Source: Planctomycetota bacterium (GTDB taxonomy: Bacteria > Planctomycetota > Planctomycetia > Pirellulales > Pirellulaceae). Taken from it: 61,388 nucleotides of DNA. The DNA lies in assembly GCA_027619595.1 (NCBI GenBank), contig JAQCHP010000011.1, positions 1-61,388 of the forward strand, read 5' to 3'. Shown piece after piece: positions 45,352-53,633 of this stretch. The position numbers and the translations under genes were made by a program. Within the stretch, counting starts at the first letter, position 1. Each line of letters starts with the position of its first letter. The notes beneath the pieces are model-generated. The model was given only the letters and a program-made list of their open reading frames with translations, was not told the origin of the DNA and searched no databases.

Positions 45352-46227
45352 ATGAAGATTGGCGTCTTGATTGACCCCGAGAGTTGGTACCTCCGCGACC
45401 TGCAGCGTGCGGCGGCGGGAACGCACGAACTGGTCCCCCTGAATTTTTCCGATTTATGGGGAAATGCGGAATCCAACTCGCTTCGAGATGTCGCGAACTT
45501 GTCACCATCGGCGGGCACGTCTTGCGAGGCCCTCTTGGTGCGCACGATGCCGCCAGGCTCTCTTGAGCAGGTCGTATTTCGGATGGACCTGCTGGCACAA
45601 TGGGAAGCGGCCGGCTGTCGCGTTATCAATCCACCCCGGGCCATGGAAGCCGCCGTCGATAAGTATCTCTGTTCCGTCCGGCTATCCCAGGCCGGATTGC
45701 CGATCCCTCCGACGGTCGCCTGTCAAACCTGGCAGCAGAGCATGAAAACGTTCGAATTGCTCGGTGGCGATGTGGTCGTCAAACCGATCTTTGGCGGCGA
45801 AGGGCGCGGTATCGTGCGACTCGAGGATCCTGCGCTCGCATTACGCTCGTTTCAGACACTCCATCGACTGCAGTCGGTCATCTACATTCAGTCGTTTGTT
45901 CCGCACGCCGGATTCGATTATCGCGTCTTGGTCCTGGGCGAACATACCCACGTAATTCGTCGCCGCAATCCCCACGACTGGCGGACCAATTTGAGCCTCG
46001 GCGCGACTGCGGAGCCGGTTACCGAGACTGGCCCCTGGATCGAATTGGGCCTGCGAGCCGCACAAGCGATCGGAGCCCCAATCGCCGGGGTCGATATCCT
46101 GCCGGGATTGGATGGAAAGTTGTATGTGCTCGAAGTAAACGCTGTCCCCGGCTGGAAAGGGCTGCAAGCGGCAACGGGACACGATATCGCTCGGGAAATC
46201 CTCGCCTACGTGGCAGCCAGCCGATAA
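45352..46227 (+). CDS. RimK-like ATP-grasp ligase, probably H4MPT-linked
   Basis: A 291-residue ATP-grasp enzyme. N-terminal preATP-grasp region (MKIGVLIDPESWYLRDLQRAA), central 'INPPRAMEAAVDKYLCSVRLSQAGLPIPPTV', then ATP-binding VVVKPIFGGEGRGIVRL and the metal-binding GVDILPGLDGKLYVLEVNAVPGWKGL. Such ligases add amino acids, often glutamate, to a carboxylate. Linkage to mch suggests glutamylation or assembly of the methanopterin side chain (inference). ATG 45352 is chosen over 45280 because homology starts there. Confidence 0.82.
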   Translation: MKIGVLIDPESWYLRDLQRAAAGTHELVPLNFSDLWGNAESNSLRDVANLSPSAGTSCEALLVRTMPPGSLEQVVFRMDLLAQWEAAGCRVINPPRAMEAAVDKYLCSVRLSQAGLPIPPTVACQTWQQSMKTFELLGGDVVVKPIFGGEGRGIVRLEDPALALRSFQTLHRLQSVIYIQSFVPHAGFDYRVLVLGEHTHVIRRRNPHDWRTNLSLGATAEPVTETGPWIELGLRAAQAIGAPIAGVDILPGLDGKLYVLEVNAVPGWKGLQAATGHDIAREILAYVAASR

Positions 46228-46280
46228 TTTTGGCGCGATGGTCGCCCCAGGTATTTCGTCGGCAGCTTCACCCCGCCCAG

Positions 46281-46312
46281 AAAAAAACGACGGAAGGCAT
46301 CCGTGCCTTCCG
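46281..46312 (-). terminator. Rho-independent terminator after the amidotransferase-like gene
   Basis: CGGAAGGCA and TGCCTTCCG (9-bp stem, 46291-46312) with a 4-base loop. On the minus strand the stem is followed by TCG and seven T (46281-46287). It ends the gene at 46428. Confidence 0.8.
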
Positions 46313-46427
46313 CCGTTTCGGAAGTGACGATCCGAACGCGGTCCATTTCGACATCGGGTGTAAACCCACGTCGGATACGAATCGCAGTCAATCTTGGGTC
46401 AAATTCGCTCGGCCCGTCGACGACCAA

Positions 46428-47174
46428 CTACGCCACCATGCGCACGGCCATCTCTTCGCCCACGATCCCCGTGATAAACTCATGGAAAATGCGGTGGTCC
46501 AAGGCCGACGCCGAATCGGCTTCGGGGTGGAATTGGGTCCCCACCGCCAGCCAGCCTTCGATTTGGCTCTCGATGGCTTCCACCACGCCATCAGGGCAGC
46601 GGGCTGTGACCAAAAAGCCTTCTGCAACTTCGTCGATGGCCATGTGATGACGGCTGTTTACCCGGATCTCCCCGTCGCCGTAGACGCGGTCCATCAACGT
46701 ATCTCGAATGACCGACAATGCATGCCGATGCGATTTGTCTTGATTGTCACGGTGCGGAATCGATTCCGGCAAGTCTTCTGGCAGGTGCAGGAATAAATTG
46801 CCGCCCATGGTTACATTTAATAGTTGCATCCCCGCTCCAACTCCGAGCACGGGGACACGCCGCTCGCAAATCGTGCGCGCCAATTGCCGATCGAAGTCCT
46901 CGCGACGCTCTTCCATGATTTGCACCGTATGATGCAACATAAAGCCATCGCGGCGCGGATCGAGATCGCGACCACCGATGAGCACAAAACCATCCAGCCG
47001 TTCCAGTAATTCGTCAATGTCCTCTTCGCAACCCATAGGGGGGACCGCTACCGGAATTGCTCCGGCGTCGATCAGCCGATCGTAGTATCCCGCCGCCAAG
47101 TACGAATAAGCAGGACGATCCTTGGTGGCTCCTACAAGTTCCATGTTAAGACCAATCATTGGCTTCTTTGGCAT
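46428..47174 (-). CDS. Class I glutamine amidotransferase-like protein lacking its nucleophile
   Basis: A 248-residue protein of the gamma-glutamyl-GABA hydrolase (PuuD-like) group: MPKKPMIGLNMEL, 'LLERLDGFVLIGGRDLDPRR', 'RREDFDRQLARTICERRVPVLG', NVTMGGNLFLHLPED, 'SRHHMAIDEVAEGF' and GTQFHPEAD (catalytic His and Glu). At the nucleophile elbow, where the family has G-[IV]-C-R-G, this protein has G111-V-G-A-G: the Cys is Gly113. It therefore cannot use the standard thioester mechanism. It may be a binding or regulatory derivative. A terminator follows at 46281. Confidence 0.85.
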   Translation of the reverse strand: MPKKPMIGLNMELVGATKDRPAYSYLAAGYYDRLIDAGAIPVAVPPMGCEEDIDELLERLDGFVLIGGRDLDPRRDGFMLHHTVQIMEERREDFDRQLARTICERRVPVLGVGAGMQLLNVTMGGNLFLHLPEDLPESIPHRDNQDKSHRHALSVIRDTLMDRVYGDGEIRVNSRHHMAIDEVAEGFLVTARCPDGVVEAIESQIEGWLAVGTQFHPEADSASALDHRIFHEFITGIVGEEMAVRMVA

Positions 47175-47249
47175 CTGAACAGCTCCTTTTTCGGCCGCAA
47201 AACGCGACCTTGCACCGTTGCCTTGCCCGTGGCTTCGGTTTGGACTTAA

Positions 47250-47295
47250 TGAAATAGCCCAGCGTTTCGGCTGTCATGTCGGAATGCCCGAGAAT
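47250..47295 (-). pseudogene. Possible tyrosine-recombinase C-terminal remnant
   Basis: On the minus strand the frame reads ILGHSDMTAETLGYF, which resembles the L-G-H box of phage-type integrases. No Arg or catalytic Tyr context is found around it, and no long frame surrounds it. Treated as a weak relic; chance similarity is possible. Confidence 0.25.
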
Positions 47296-47716
47296 CCAAT
47301 ACTCCCCACCAACGCGGGTACGTCGAAACCACGGGAATCCCTGCGGGATTGATTCGCGATGGAACGCAAACTGGCAATGGAGTACCGGCCCTCACCAACG
47401 GATTGCAATAGCAGGCAACGTCTGACGCAATATCGCCACAGTGCGTGCTAGCACATAGTCCGCGCGAAAGGCTCGGCGCTTACTACATAACGGCTTTCAC
47501 GATCTGCAAACCCTGCAGATCCGCCGAAGCTAAAGAACTCCCTAACTTTTGCCAGTTCCTTCCTTGAAGTAAGAGATGTAAGTCGTGTGTGAATGTACCG
47601 ATTATTCCGGTAAGTGCAAGTGTCACGCAGTATCTTGTGGTGTTTTTATTGCCGGAACCCCAGATCGTGTGATTTGGGGCTACGTGGTATCGTGCTCAAC
47701 GGTAGTGAAAGAGACC

Positions 47717-47740
47717 GACGGGCCAGGAGACCCGTCCTAC
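47717..47740. repeat. GACGGG palindromic repeat, single copy
   Basis: Variant of the dispersed palindrome (GACGGGCCAGGAGACCCGTC then CTAC) upstream of the oleA-like gene. Confidence 0.85.
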
Positions 47741-47870
47741 GGTGAAAGTGTACGGTGAAAGAGTTACGTGGTATTGTGCTGGGTTTTGTTGTCAACGAGG
47801 GAATTCTGCCGTGGTTTGGCGAATTTCTGGTGGAACGACGGGGCAAGGTCGGTTTAGGATTCGCCTGCGG

Positions 47871-47876
47871 AAGGAG
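47871..47876 (+). promoter_or_regulatory. Ribosome binding site of the oleA-like gene
   Basis: AAGGAG five bases before GTG 47882. The other in-frame GTG (47876) overlaps it and is therefore not the start. Confidence 0.7.
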
Positions 47877-47881
47877 TGACG

Positions 47882-48961
47882 GTGCAGTTTCAACGTGTCT
47901 GTCTGGAATCGATGGGGTACGTATTACCTCGAGAAATTGTCTCCTCCAGCGAGATTGAGCAGCGTTTACAGCCGTTGTATGAGCGACTGCGACTTCCCGA
48001 GGGGCGGCTGGAACTGATGACCGGGATACGTGAACGGCGCGTTTGGCGACCCGGTACGTTGCCCAGCGACCCCAGCATTCAAAGTGCTCGTTTAGCGTTG
48101 CAAGCTGCTGGCCTTCCCGTCGGTTCGGTGGGCGCACTCCTCCATGGTTCCGTTTGCCGCGATCACCTTGAGCCCGCGACTGCCTGTCGCGTGCACTATC
48201 ACGTGGGGCTCCCTGCTCAATGTCAAATCTTCGACGTATCGAACGCCTGCCTGGGATTGCTCAACGGTATGCTCCAAGTGGCCAACATGATCGAACTCGG
48301 TTGGATTTCAGCCGGACTGGTTGTGGGGACCGAAAGTAGCCGCCCGCTTCTGGATAAGACGATCGAATCGCTCAATGCCGATCCAAGCCTGACACGGCAG
48401 CAGATTAAATCCGCCGTGGCTTCGTTGACGATCGGATCGGCCAGTTGCGCGATGTTGCTCGTTGATGAAAAGTTGTCACGCACAGGCAATCGTTTCACAG
48501 CGGCTGCTGTTCGAGCCCATACGCAACATCACGAATTGTGTCAGAGTGGGGCCGATGAGGCGGTGGCCAGTGGCATGCAGCCGCTGATGGATACCGATTC
48601 GGAGACACTGCTACGGGAAGGGGTCGCCACGGGCCAGTGTACGTTCCAAGATTTTCTCGCCGCTTCGCAATGGGAACTGGAAACGCTGGCCGCTACTTTT
48701 ACGCATCAAGTGACGGTCCCCCATCGACGACTCATGTACGAAAGCCTGGGCCTGGATGTCCAACGTGATTTCTCGACGGTCGAATGGCTTGGGAATACCG
48801 GTTCGGCCGCCCTCCCGACGACTCTGGCCATCGGCTGCCAATCGAATCGATTCGATCAGCCCGCCCGTGTCGCTCTGCTGGGAATCGGTTCCGGGATCAA
48901 TTGCGTGATGGCCGCCGTGGAATGGCACCACAGTCGCATCCTGTCCGGAGAAGAATCCTAG
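47882..48961 (+). CDS. oleA: OleA-type head-to-head condensing enzyme (thiolase superfamily)
   Basis: A 359-residue protein first readable as KAS III/FabH-like, but with OleA-specific features. C123 (DVSNACLGLLNGM), H275 (TFTHQ) and N305 (LGNTGSA) form the condensing triad. E97 lies in SVCRDHLEPATA, exactly 26 residues before the Cys, as the extra glutamate base of OleA does. The C-terminus VALLGIGSGINCVMAAVEW also matches OleA as I know it. OleA performs non-decarboxylative Claisen condensation of two acyl chains to a beta-keto acid, the first step of long-chain olefin synthesis. It converges on the FAS-CrtI operon. Confidence 0.82.
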   Translation: MQFQRVCLESMGYVLPREIVSSSEIEQRLQPLYERLRLPEGRLELMTGIRERRVWRPGTLPSDPSIQSARLALQAAGLPVGSVGALLHGSVCRDHLEPATACRVHYHVGLPAQCQIFDVSNACLGLLNGMLQVANMIELGWISAGLVVGTESSRPLLDKTIESLNADPSLTRQQIKSAVASLTIGSASCAMLLVDEKLSRTGNRFTAAAVRAHTQHHELCQSGADEAVASGMQPLMDTDSETLLREGVATGQCTFQDFLAASQWELETLAATFTHQVTVPHRRLMYESLGLDVQRDFSTVEWLGNTGSAALPTTLAIGCQSNRFDQPARVALLGIGSGINCVMAAVEWHHSRILSGEES

Positions 48962-48973
48962 GCGCATTCTCCC

Positions 48974-49107
48974 GTAGGACGGGTCTCCCGGCCCGTCAAA
49001 GATAAAGATATCGATTCGATACACGACTTGGGCGCACGTGCTGGCCGACGGGCCTGGAGGCCCGTCCTACGGAGAAAGGGAGCGACGGGCCTGGAGACCC
49101 GTGCTAC
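48974..49107. repeat. GACGGG palindromic repeats, three copies
   Basis: Copies at 48974-48997 (sense), 49047-49070 and 49084-49107 (inverse sense), in the gap where the oleA-like gene and the fabI operon converge. Each can form a 6-8 bp stem. They may serve as terminators for both. Confidence 0.88.
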
Positions 49108-49140
49108 TTGGGGCGACTTTATTCGCTGGAGGGAGTTGCG

Positions 49141-49956
49141 TTAGCTGCCGCGGAAGTAATTCTTGACGATGTCTTGATCAAAGTAGTTAATTTCCATTCC
49201 AGCATCGACCACCACTGACTGAGCATTGATGCCGCTCGATCGGGGACTCAACAGAAATGCAGCGACACTCGCCACTTCGTCTGTCTGCAGCGCCTTTCGC
49301 CGCGGGATGACGTTCTCGGCGTACAAGTAGGCGTCGACGTATCCGGGGATCCCCGCGGAGGCCGACGTTTTCAACAGTCCGGCCGATACTGCATTGAAGC
49401 GGACTTGGCTAAAGCGACTGAACGACTTGGCGAGAAATGCCAGCGAGGAATCGAGGGCCGCCTTGATCGGGGCCATGTATCCGTAGCTCTCACTTGCCAT
49501 CCGAGTGGTTGATATCGAGATCGCGACTACCGACGCGTCCGGTGCAAACAAGTCTTTCAAGGCGTGACTCAACGCCGTCAACGAAAAGCAAGAAATATCA
49601 AACGCCTGTAACATTTGGGCTCGTTTGGTTTCGTGGAACGGCTTGAGCCCCTCCTCGTAGCTGGCAAAGGCAATTGAATGCAGCATGCCATGCAACGGGG
49701 CACCTAGCTGCCGCAGTGACTCCGCAAGCTGCTCAATCTGTTGTTCGTCCGCTACGTCGCACACATACACGGGCGCTTCGATCTGTGACTGTTGCAGTAG
49801 CTTCGACACACTGGCGCGCCGAGCCTCCGTGCGCACGGCATACACGACGTGTGCTCCATTCTCATGCAGAAATTGAGCCACATGCCAGGCCACGCTCTTG
49901 CGATTCGCCACTCCGGTCACCAAAACCGTCCGTCCTTCCAACTGCAGGAAGCTCAT
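49141..49956 (-). CDS. fabI: Enoyl-ACP reductase, FabI type
   Basis: A 271-residue NAD(P)H-dependent SDR-fold reductase for the last step of the fatty-acid elongation cycle. It has [20 protein letters not shown] (the FabI-type Gly-x5-Ser cofactor site), [10 protein letters not shown] and the YxxxxxxK pair Y158/K165 ([13 protein letters not shown]), plus the C-terminal '[15 protein letters not shown]'. ATG 49956 overlaps the fabZ stop as ATGA, so translational coupling is likely. Last gene of the operon. The longer frame to 49986 runs into fabZ. Confidence 0.9.
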   Translation of the reverse strand: MSFLQLEGRTVLVTGVANRKSVAWHVAQFLHENGAHVVYAVRTEARRASVSKLLQQSQIEAPVYVCDVADEQQIEQLAESLRQLGAPLHGMLHSIAFASYEEGLKPFHETKRAQMLQAFDISCFSLTALSHALKDLFAPDASVVAISISTTRMASESYGYMAPIKAALDSSLAFLAKSFSRFSQVRFNAVSAGLLKTSASAGIPGYVDAYLYAENVIPRRKALQTDEVASVAAFLLSPRSSGINAQSVVVDAGMEINYFDQDIVKNYFRGS

Positions 49957-50393
49957 TGTGGGGCCTCCGGCTGTGCCAAGGTACAAGCAAACTGCAACCG
50001 CACCACCAATTTTCCGTCGCGAGTCCCCTTGGCGGTCATGAAAAACGCATCTGCCAGTCGTTCGTCCAGAGTCACTTCCATGTCAACCGTGTCGCCCGGT
50101 CGTACGATCTGCCGAAACCGAACGTCTTGCATGCGTGTGGCTACCGGGACTCGATGTGGATCGTGGGGTGCCTGGTCGGACAGCAAGACCGCGCCGCATT
50201 GCATGGCAAACTCGCACAAGATGACCCCAGGAACGATGGGCTGGCCGGGGTAATGTCCCTGGAAAAAGTACTCGTCGCCACGGAAGGTTCGTTGTCCCAC
50301 AATCTTGGTTTGGTCGCAGGAAAGGACGCGATCGACCAACAGCATGGGGGCGCGATGCGGAATACGGGCTTCGATTTCTGAAATTTCCATCAT
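49953..50393 (-). CDS. fabZ: 3-hydroxyacyl-ACP dehydratase, FabZ-like
   Basis: A 146-residue hot-dog-fold dehydratase: [36 protein letters not shown] (His47 and Glu61) and '[15 protein letters not shown]'. The FabA/FabZ length is normal. It forms the double bond in the acyl chain. Start 50393 overlaps the upstream oxidoreductase stop as ATGA, and its own stop overlaps fabI. Because of the operon it probably serves a dedicated, not general, acyl chain. Confidence 0.88.
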   Translation of the reverse strand: MMEISEIEARIPHRAPMLLVDRVLSCDQTKIVGQRTFRGDEYFFQGHYPGQPIVPGVILCEFAMQCGAVLLSDQAPHDPHRVPVATRMQDVRFRQIVRPGDTVDMEVTLDERLADAFFMTAKGTRDGKLVVRLQFACTLAQPEAPQ

Positions 50394-51841
50394 GGAAACG
50401 CTACCTTCGGCAGGGGCGAGGAGGATTGTTTCATGAGCATCGAATCGACATCATTGGCGACAATCACTCCATAGTTGATAGCGCCTAACCAACCCGACAT
50501 GATGATGCCGACGCTTCCGGCATGGAAAAGCCCGCGGACCTGTTCGGGCAAACTGCGGCTAACTGCCAAGCCCTCAAATTTGGTCCCAAAACTAGACCCC
50601 TGCACGTGCTTGGTGTAGTGCTGGAATGTCACGGGCGTGGCTGCTTCAACGTGAGCGATACGACTTCGAGCCTGAGGCACGTATTTTTCCAGGGCATCGA
50701 TCGTTGTGTCGATCAAATCCTGTTTGCTGGCGGCATACTCTTCGGTTGTCAGATTCGCCCAGTCGTCGAAATAGGCGTTGGTGCTAGAAACGATGGCATA
50801 CTGTCTTGGCCCGTGCGGTCGCGTGCGAGGATAATAAAAAGAAAATGTGCGACTGGTGACGTCACGATTTAATAAAAGGTCGGTGCGAAAGACGGGTGCC
50901 GTCGAACTGAACAGCAGGTCACCCGTCGATTCATCAATTTCGTCGCCTTCCCGTAAGGCCATGTAAACCTGCGTACTGGACGTATTCAATCGCACGGCAC
51001 GCGCCTGTTCGACAAACGCCGCGTCAAAATGCTGCTCGCCGACCATACCAAAGATCGTTCCCAAAAGGTTGGCATTGGATACGACCGATCGGGTACGAAT
51101 TACACGATTCCCCACCCGTACTCCCGAGACTCCCCCCCGTTCCACCTCGATTCCGTTCACCTCACAGCGGATCGCAATGTCGACGTGATTGTGGCGTAGT
51201 TCACGTTCCATCAACGTAATGAGGTGATCGGTTCCCCCCTCAAAGATATACACACCCTTTGACATAAAGTTCGAAAATACAATGCCATAGGTGATCGCGG
51301 GGTCTTCCAACGTGGAACCATTGGCGTAGGTGATCGGCTCCATCAGGAGCCGAATCACATCTTCCCGTCCGGGAAAGCACCGGTCGAACAATTGTCGGAC
51401 GGTCGTAGTCTGGTCGTCATAGAAATTCATCTGTCGAGCCACATCAAAAAACTGCTCTACCGAAAGCGGGTCGACATGGAATTGATCGACTAATAGTCGG
51501 GAAAAATCTCGACGGTCAAACGTTGTCGTGAGCGAGAACATTGGATTGTCGAATCGGATGTTCTTTAGCTGGACGATAGAATCGGCAATCTCCGTCGACC
51601 AATACTTGCGGCAACTCTTGATCATGCCGACGGGGAACCCGTGTAGTGAAATGTCAAAAATGTGCCGTCGCGGCCGCCGGAACCAGGTCGCCATACCGCC
51701 TAGTTTGTAGTGCTGTTCCAGCAACAAGACCGACCGCCCGGCGCGTCCCAGTAAGTTTGCAGCGGTCAGTCCGGCCAACCCGCTACCAATGACGATCACA
51801 TCGTATTCGTCGCGAATATTTGCCAGGAAATCACGTGACAT
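50390..51841 (-). CDS. CrtI/CrtISO-like FAD oxidoreductase (second)
   Basis: A 483-residue flavoprotein related to phytoene desaturases and carotenoid isomerases (COG1233). N-terminal FAD site [19 protein letters not shown] with the second part [16 protein letters not shown]-terminal FAD-binding '[25 protein letters not shown]'. In carotenoid pathways such enzymes desaturate or isomerise conjugated chains. Here no carotenoid synthase (CrtB, CrtM) is near, and the genes before and after encode ACP and FAS enzymes, so an acyl-chain substrate is inferred. Coupled to fabZ by ATGA overlap. Confidence 0.85.
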   Translation of the reverse strand: MSRDFLANIRDEYDVIVIGSGLAGLTAANLLGRAGRSVLLLEQHYKLGGMATWFRRPRRHIFDISLHGFPVGMIKSCRKYWSTEIADSIVQLKNIRFDNPMFSLTTTFDRRDFSRLLVDQFHVDPLSVEQFFDVARQMNFYDDQTTTVRQLFDRCFPGREDVIRLLMEPITYANGSTLEDPAITYGIVFSNFMSKGVYIFEGGTDHLITLMERELRHNHVDIAIRCEVNGIEVERGGVSGVRVGNRVIRTRSVVSNANLLGTIFGMVGEQHFDAAFVEQARAVRLNTSSTQVYMALREGDEIDESTGDLLFSSTAPVFRTDLLLNRDVTSRTFSFYYPRTRPHGPRQYAIVSSTNAYFDDWANLTTEEYAASKQDLIDTTIDALEKYVPQARSRIAHVEAATPVTFQHYTKHVQGSSFGTKFEGLAVSRSLPEQVRGLFHAGSVGIIMSGWLGAINYGVIVANDVDSMLMKQSSSPLPKVAFP

Positions 51842-51888
51842 CGAAGTTAGGTCCTCTCATCGCTCACCTTGGCTATGCGTCCGTTGCA

Positions 51889-53301
51889 TTATGCGTCGCT
51901 CGCCTGCGGCAAGATGTGTTGATTGGCGATCGATATTCCGCTCATGATCGTGCCAATAATCCCCACAAACCCCTGGTCGGTTCCACAGATGAAGAGGTTG
52001 GGCAGGGGGGTGGTCCCGTCCAACTGTTTTTGCGGCGCCCCGTACACGGCACCATTGTCGTGCCAAGTGAATCTACGGATCGTTTGCGGCGTAAACATGT
52101 CGGTATCGATGATATGAGCGCGAAAATCGGGCACGAACCGGACGGCCGATGCCACGGCCCGGTCGAACCATCGCAACTTTTCCAGGCGGTACTCTTCCTC
52201 GGACAACGCGAACCATCGATCGAAGTTTGCCAGTGAGGTGATTCGTACGATGCCATCGGGGAGCGATTCCTCATCGTCCGGAAAATGACCATAGGCAAAG
52301 TTATTGGGGGAACAAACCACACCCGTCCGCACGTCACACAGGTCTTCGGACTTGCGCCAGCAGAACTCCGGATGGTCATTGTAGAATACGATGGCCTCGG
52401 AGTGTCCCAGTTGCTGCGGTTGACAGTCCAAGACCGCCATCGATTCGGTAAACGAAAGGCGACCCGCCGGTCGATCTTGGTTGGCTTCGGGGCAGGCATG
52501 AGAACACAGTCGCATCGTCTCTACCCACCCGGCGGACGACAGGATGTTGCGTGCCTCCAGCGTTGTGCCATTGTCCAAGACGACCCCCACGGCGCGCCCG
52601 TCTTGAACTTCAATGCGGCTCACCCCGTGCCGAAGTTTCAATTCTCCGCCCAGTTCGCGGAATCGTCGGATGAGCTGCCGTAAAATCAGTCGCACTCCAG
52701 CATACGGACGCGCTAGTCCCTCCAGGAAGATACTCCGGAACATGATGCAAAACTGTCCGAAATCCATGTCGTCTTCCCGCGCATTGCCGTACCACATGAG
52801 CGGACAAAAAAGTATTTCGATGAGCATTGGCTCGCTGATGATTTCCGAGACGATGCGACGAGCTGATTGTTCGTACAACTCCTGATCGAGATCGTCATAG
52901 TCGACGATGCGGGAAAGCAGTTGCTCAAAGGCGTCTTGTTGGCCAGGGAAATTCCGAGCAATTTCGCTGCGAAGGAGCTCCAGGTCGTTGCTGAATCGCA
53001 GGGACACACCAGGGAAGCGGATCGAGGAACCCAACTGGGGCGCTAAGGCAAAGTCTTCCCAGCGGAAGCGAAGTTGCCGCAGCAAGCGCGCCAAGGGACC
53101 TTTGCGAGCACCCTTGGGAGTAAAATTGGTTACCGCATGCAGGCCAACATCGTAGTCGCGGCCACGCAAACGGTAGAACGAGTTCAGCCCGCCAATGGTG
53201 TAATGACGCTCCAGAATGCAAACGCGCCGATCAAAATGAGCGAGTCGAATCCCAGCCGCTAACCCGGACATTCCCGCGCCGATGATGATCGTGTCGTACA
53301 T
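51889..53301 (-). CDS. CrtI/CrtISO-like FAD oxidoreductase (first)
   Basis: A 470-residue paralogue of the next gene. FAD site YDTIIIGAGMSGLAAGIRL, then ERHYTIGGLNSFYRLRGRDYDVG; the C-terminal part reads LFICGTDQGFVGIIGTIMSGISIAN. The two proteins are clearly divergent (different insert lengths and motif residues), so they likely do different steps, for example desaturation and isomerisation. Gap of 44 bases to the ACP gene and 47 to the next. No membrane anchor is seen. Confidence 0.85.
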   Translation of the reverse strand: MYDTIIIGAGMSGLAAGIRLAHFDRRVCILERHYTIGGLNSFYRLRGRDYDVGLHAVTNFTPKGARKGPLARLLRQLRFRWEDFALAPQLGSSIRFPGVSLRFSNDLELLRSEIARNFPGQQDAFEQLLSRIVDYDDLDQELYEQSARRIVSEIISEPMLIEILFCPLMWYGNAREDDMDFGQFCIMFRSIFLEGLARPYAGVRLILRQLIRRFRELGGELKLRHGVSRIEVQDGRAVGVVLDNGTTLEARNILSSAGWVETMRLCSHACPEANQDRPAGRLSFTESMAVLDCQPQQLGHSEAIVFYNDHPEFCWRKSEDLCDVRTGVVCSPNNFAYGHFPDDEESLPDGIVRITSLANFDRWFALSEEEYRLEKLRWFDRAVASAVRFVPDFRAHIIDTDMFTPQTIRRFTWHDNGAVYGAPQKQLDGTTPLPNLFICGTDQGFVGIIGTIMSGISIANQHILPQASDA

Positions 53302-53345
53302 GCCGCGCGCCGCAAAAGTGTCCGGACTCGACTACCAAGGATCGG

Positions 53346-53612
53346 TTAGCGTGCGATCCGCTCCAGATCAAGCATCCGCGGAGCCAAATACGTGCAGGTG
53401 CTTTGCATACTAGCCAACTGCGGGTAGTCTTCTTCCGGAATCTGTACTCGATATCGCTTACGCAACTCCATGACGATGTCCAGAAAATCCATACTGTCCA
53501 GTTCCATCTGGTCACGGAACGGAATTTCGTCTTTTAAATTGGACAAGTCGTCATCAGGGGCAATGTTATCCAGGATGTCGAGGATCTCGTCGCGGATCTC
53601 GGCAGGTGTCAT
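53346..53612 (-). CDS. Acyl carrier protein
   Basis: An 88-residue acidic ACP. The phosphopantetheine attachment serine is S40 in LDSMDFLD (consensus DSL), and the N-terminal and C-terminal helices are of normal length. The presence of a private ACP inside the operon suggests that acyl intermediates are channelled. 21 bases after the KAS II gene. Confidence 0.9.
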   Translation of the reverse strand: MTPAEIRDEILDILDNIAPDDDLSNLKDEIPFRDQMELDSMDFLDIVMELRKRYRVQIPEEDYPQLASMQSTCTYLAPRMLDLERIAR

Positions 53613-53633
53613 CGTTGCTTCTTCTCCACAGGT

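Larger units (their letters stand above)
47175..47881. other. Gene-poor gap of about 700 bases beside the oleA-like gene
   Basis: No convincing gene was seen. The longest frame on the minus strand (47646-48137) runs across the start of the oleA-like gene and has the composition of a shadow. Contents: a possible recombinase remnant at 47250-47295, one copy of the GACGGG palindrome (47717-47740), then a near-duplicated 'ACGGTGAAAG' pair at about 47739-47761. Confidence 0.5.

Noticed and set aside
47646-48137. Minus-strand open frame in the gap before the oleA-like gene
   Set aside because: It runs into the conserved start of oleA on the other strand, is rich in Arg and Pro as typical of shadows, and has no ribosome site.
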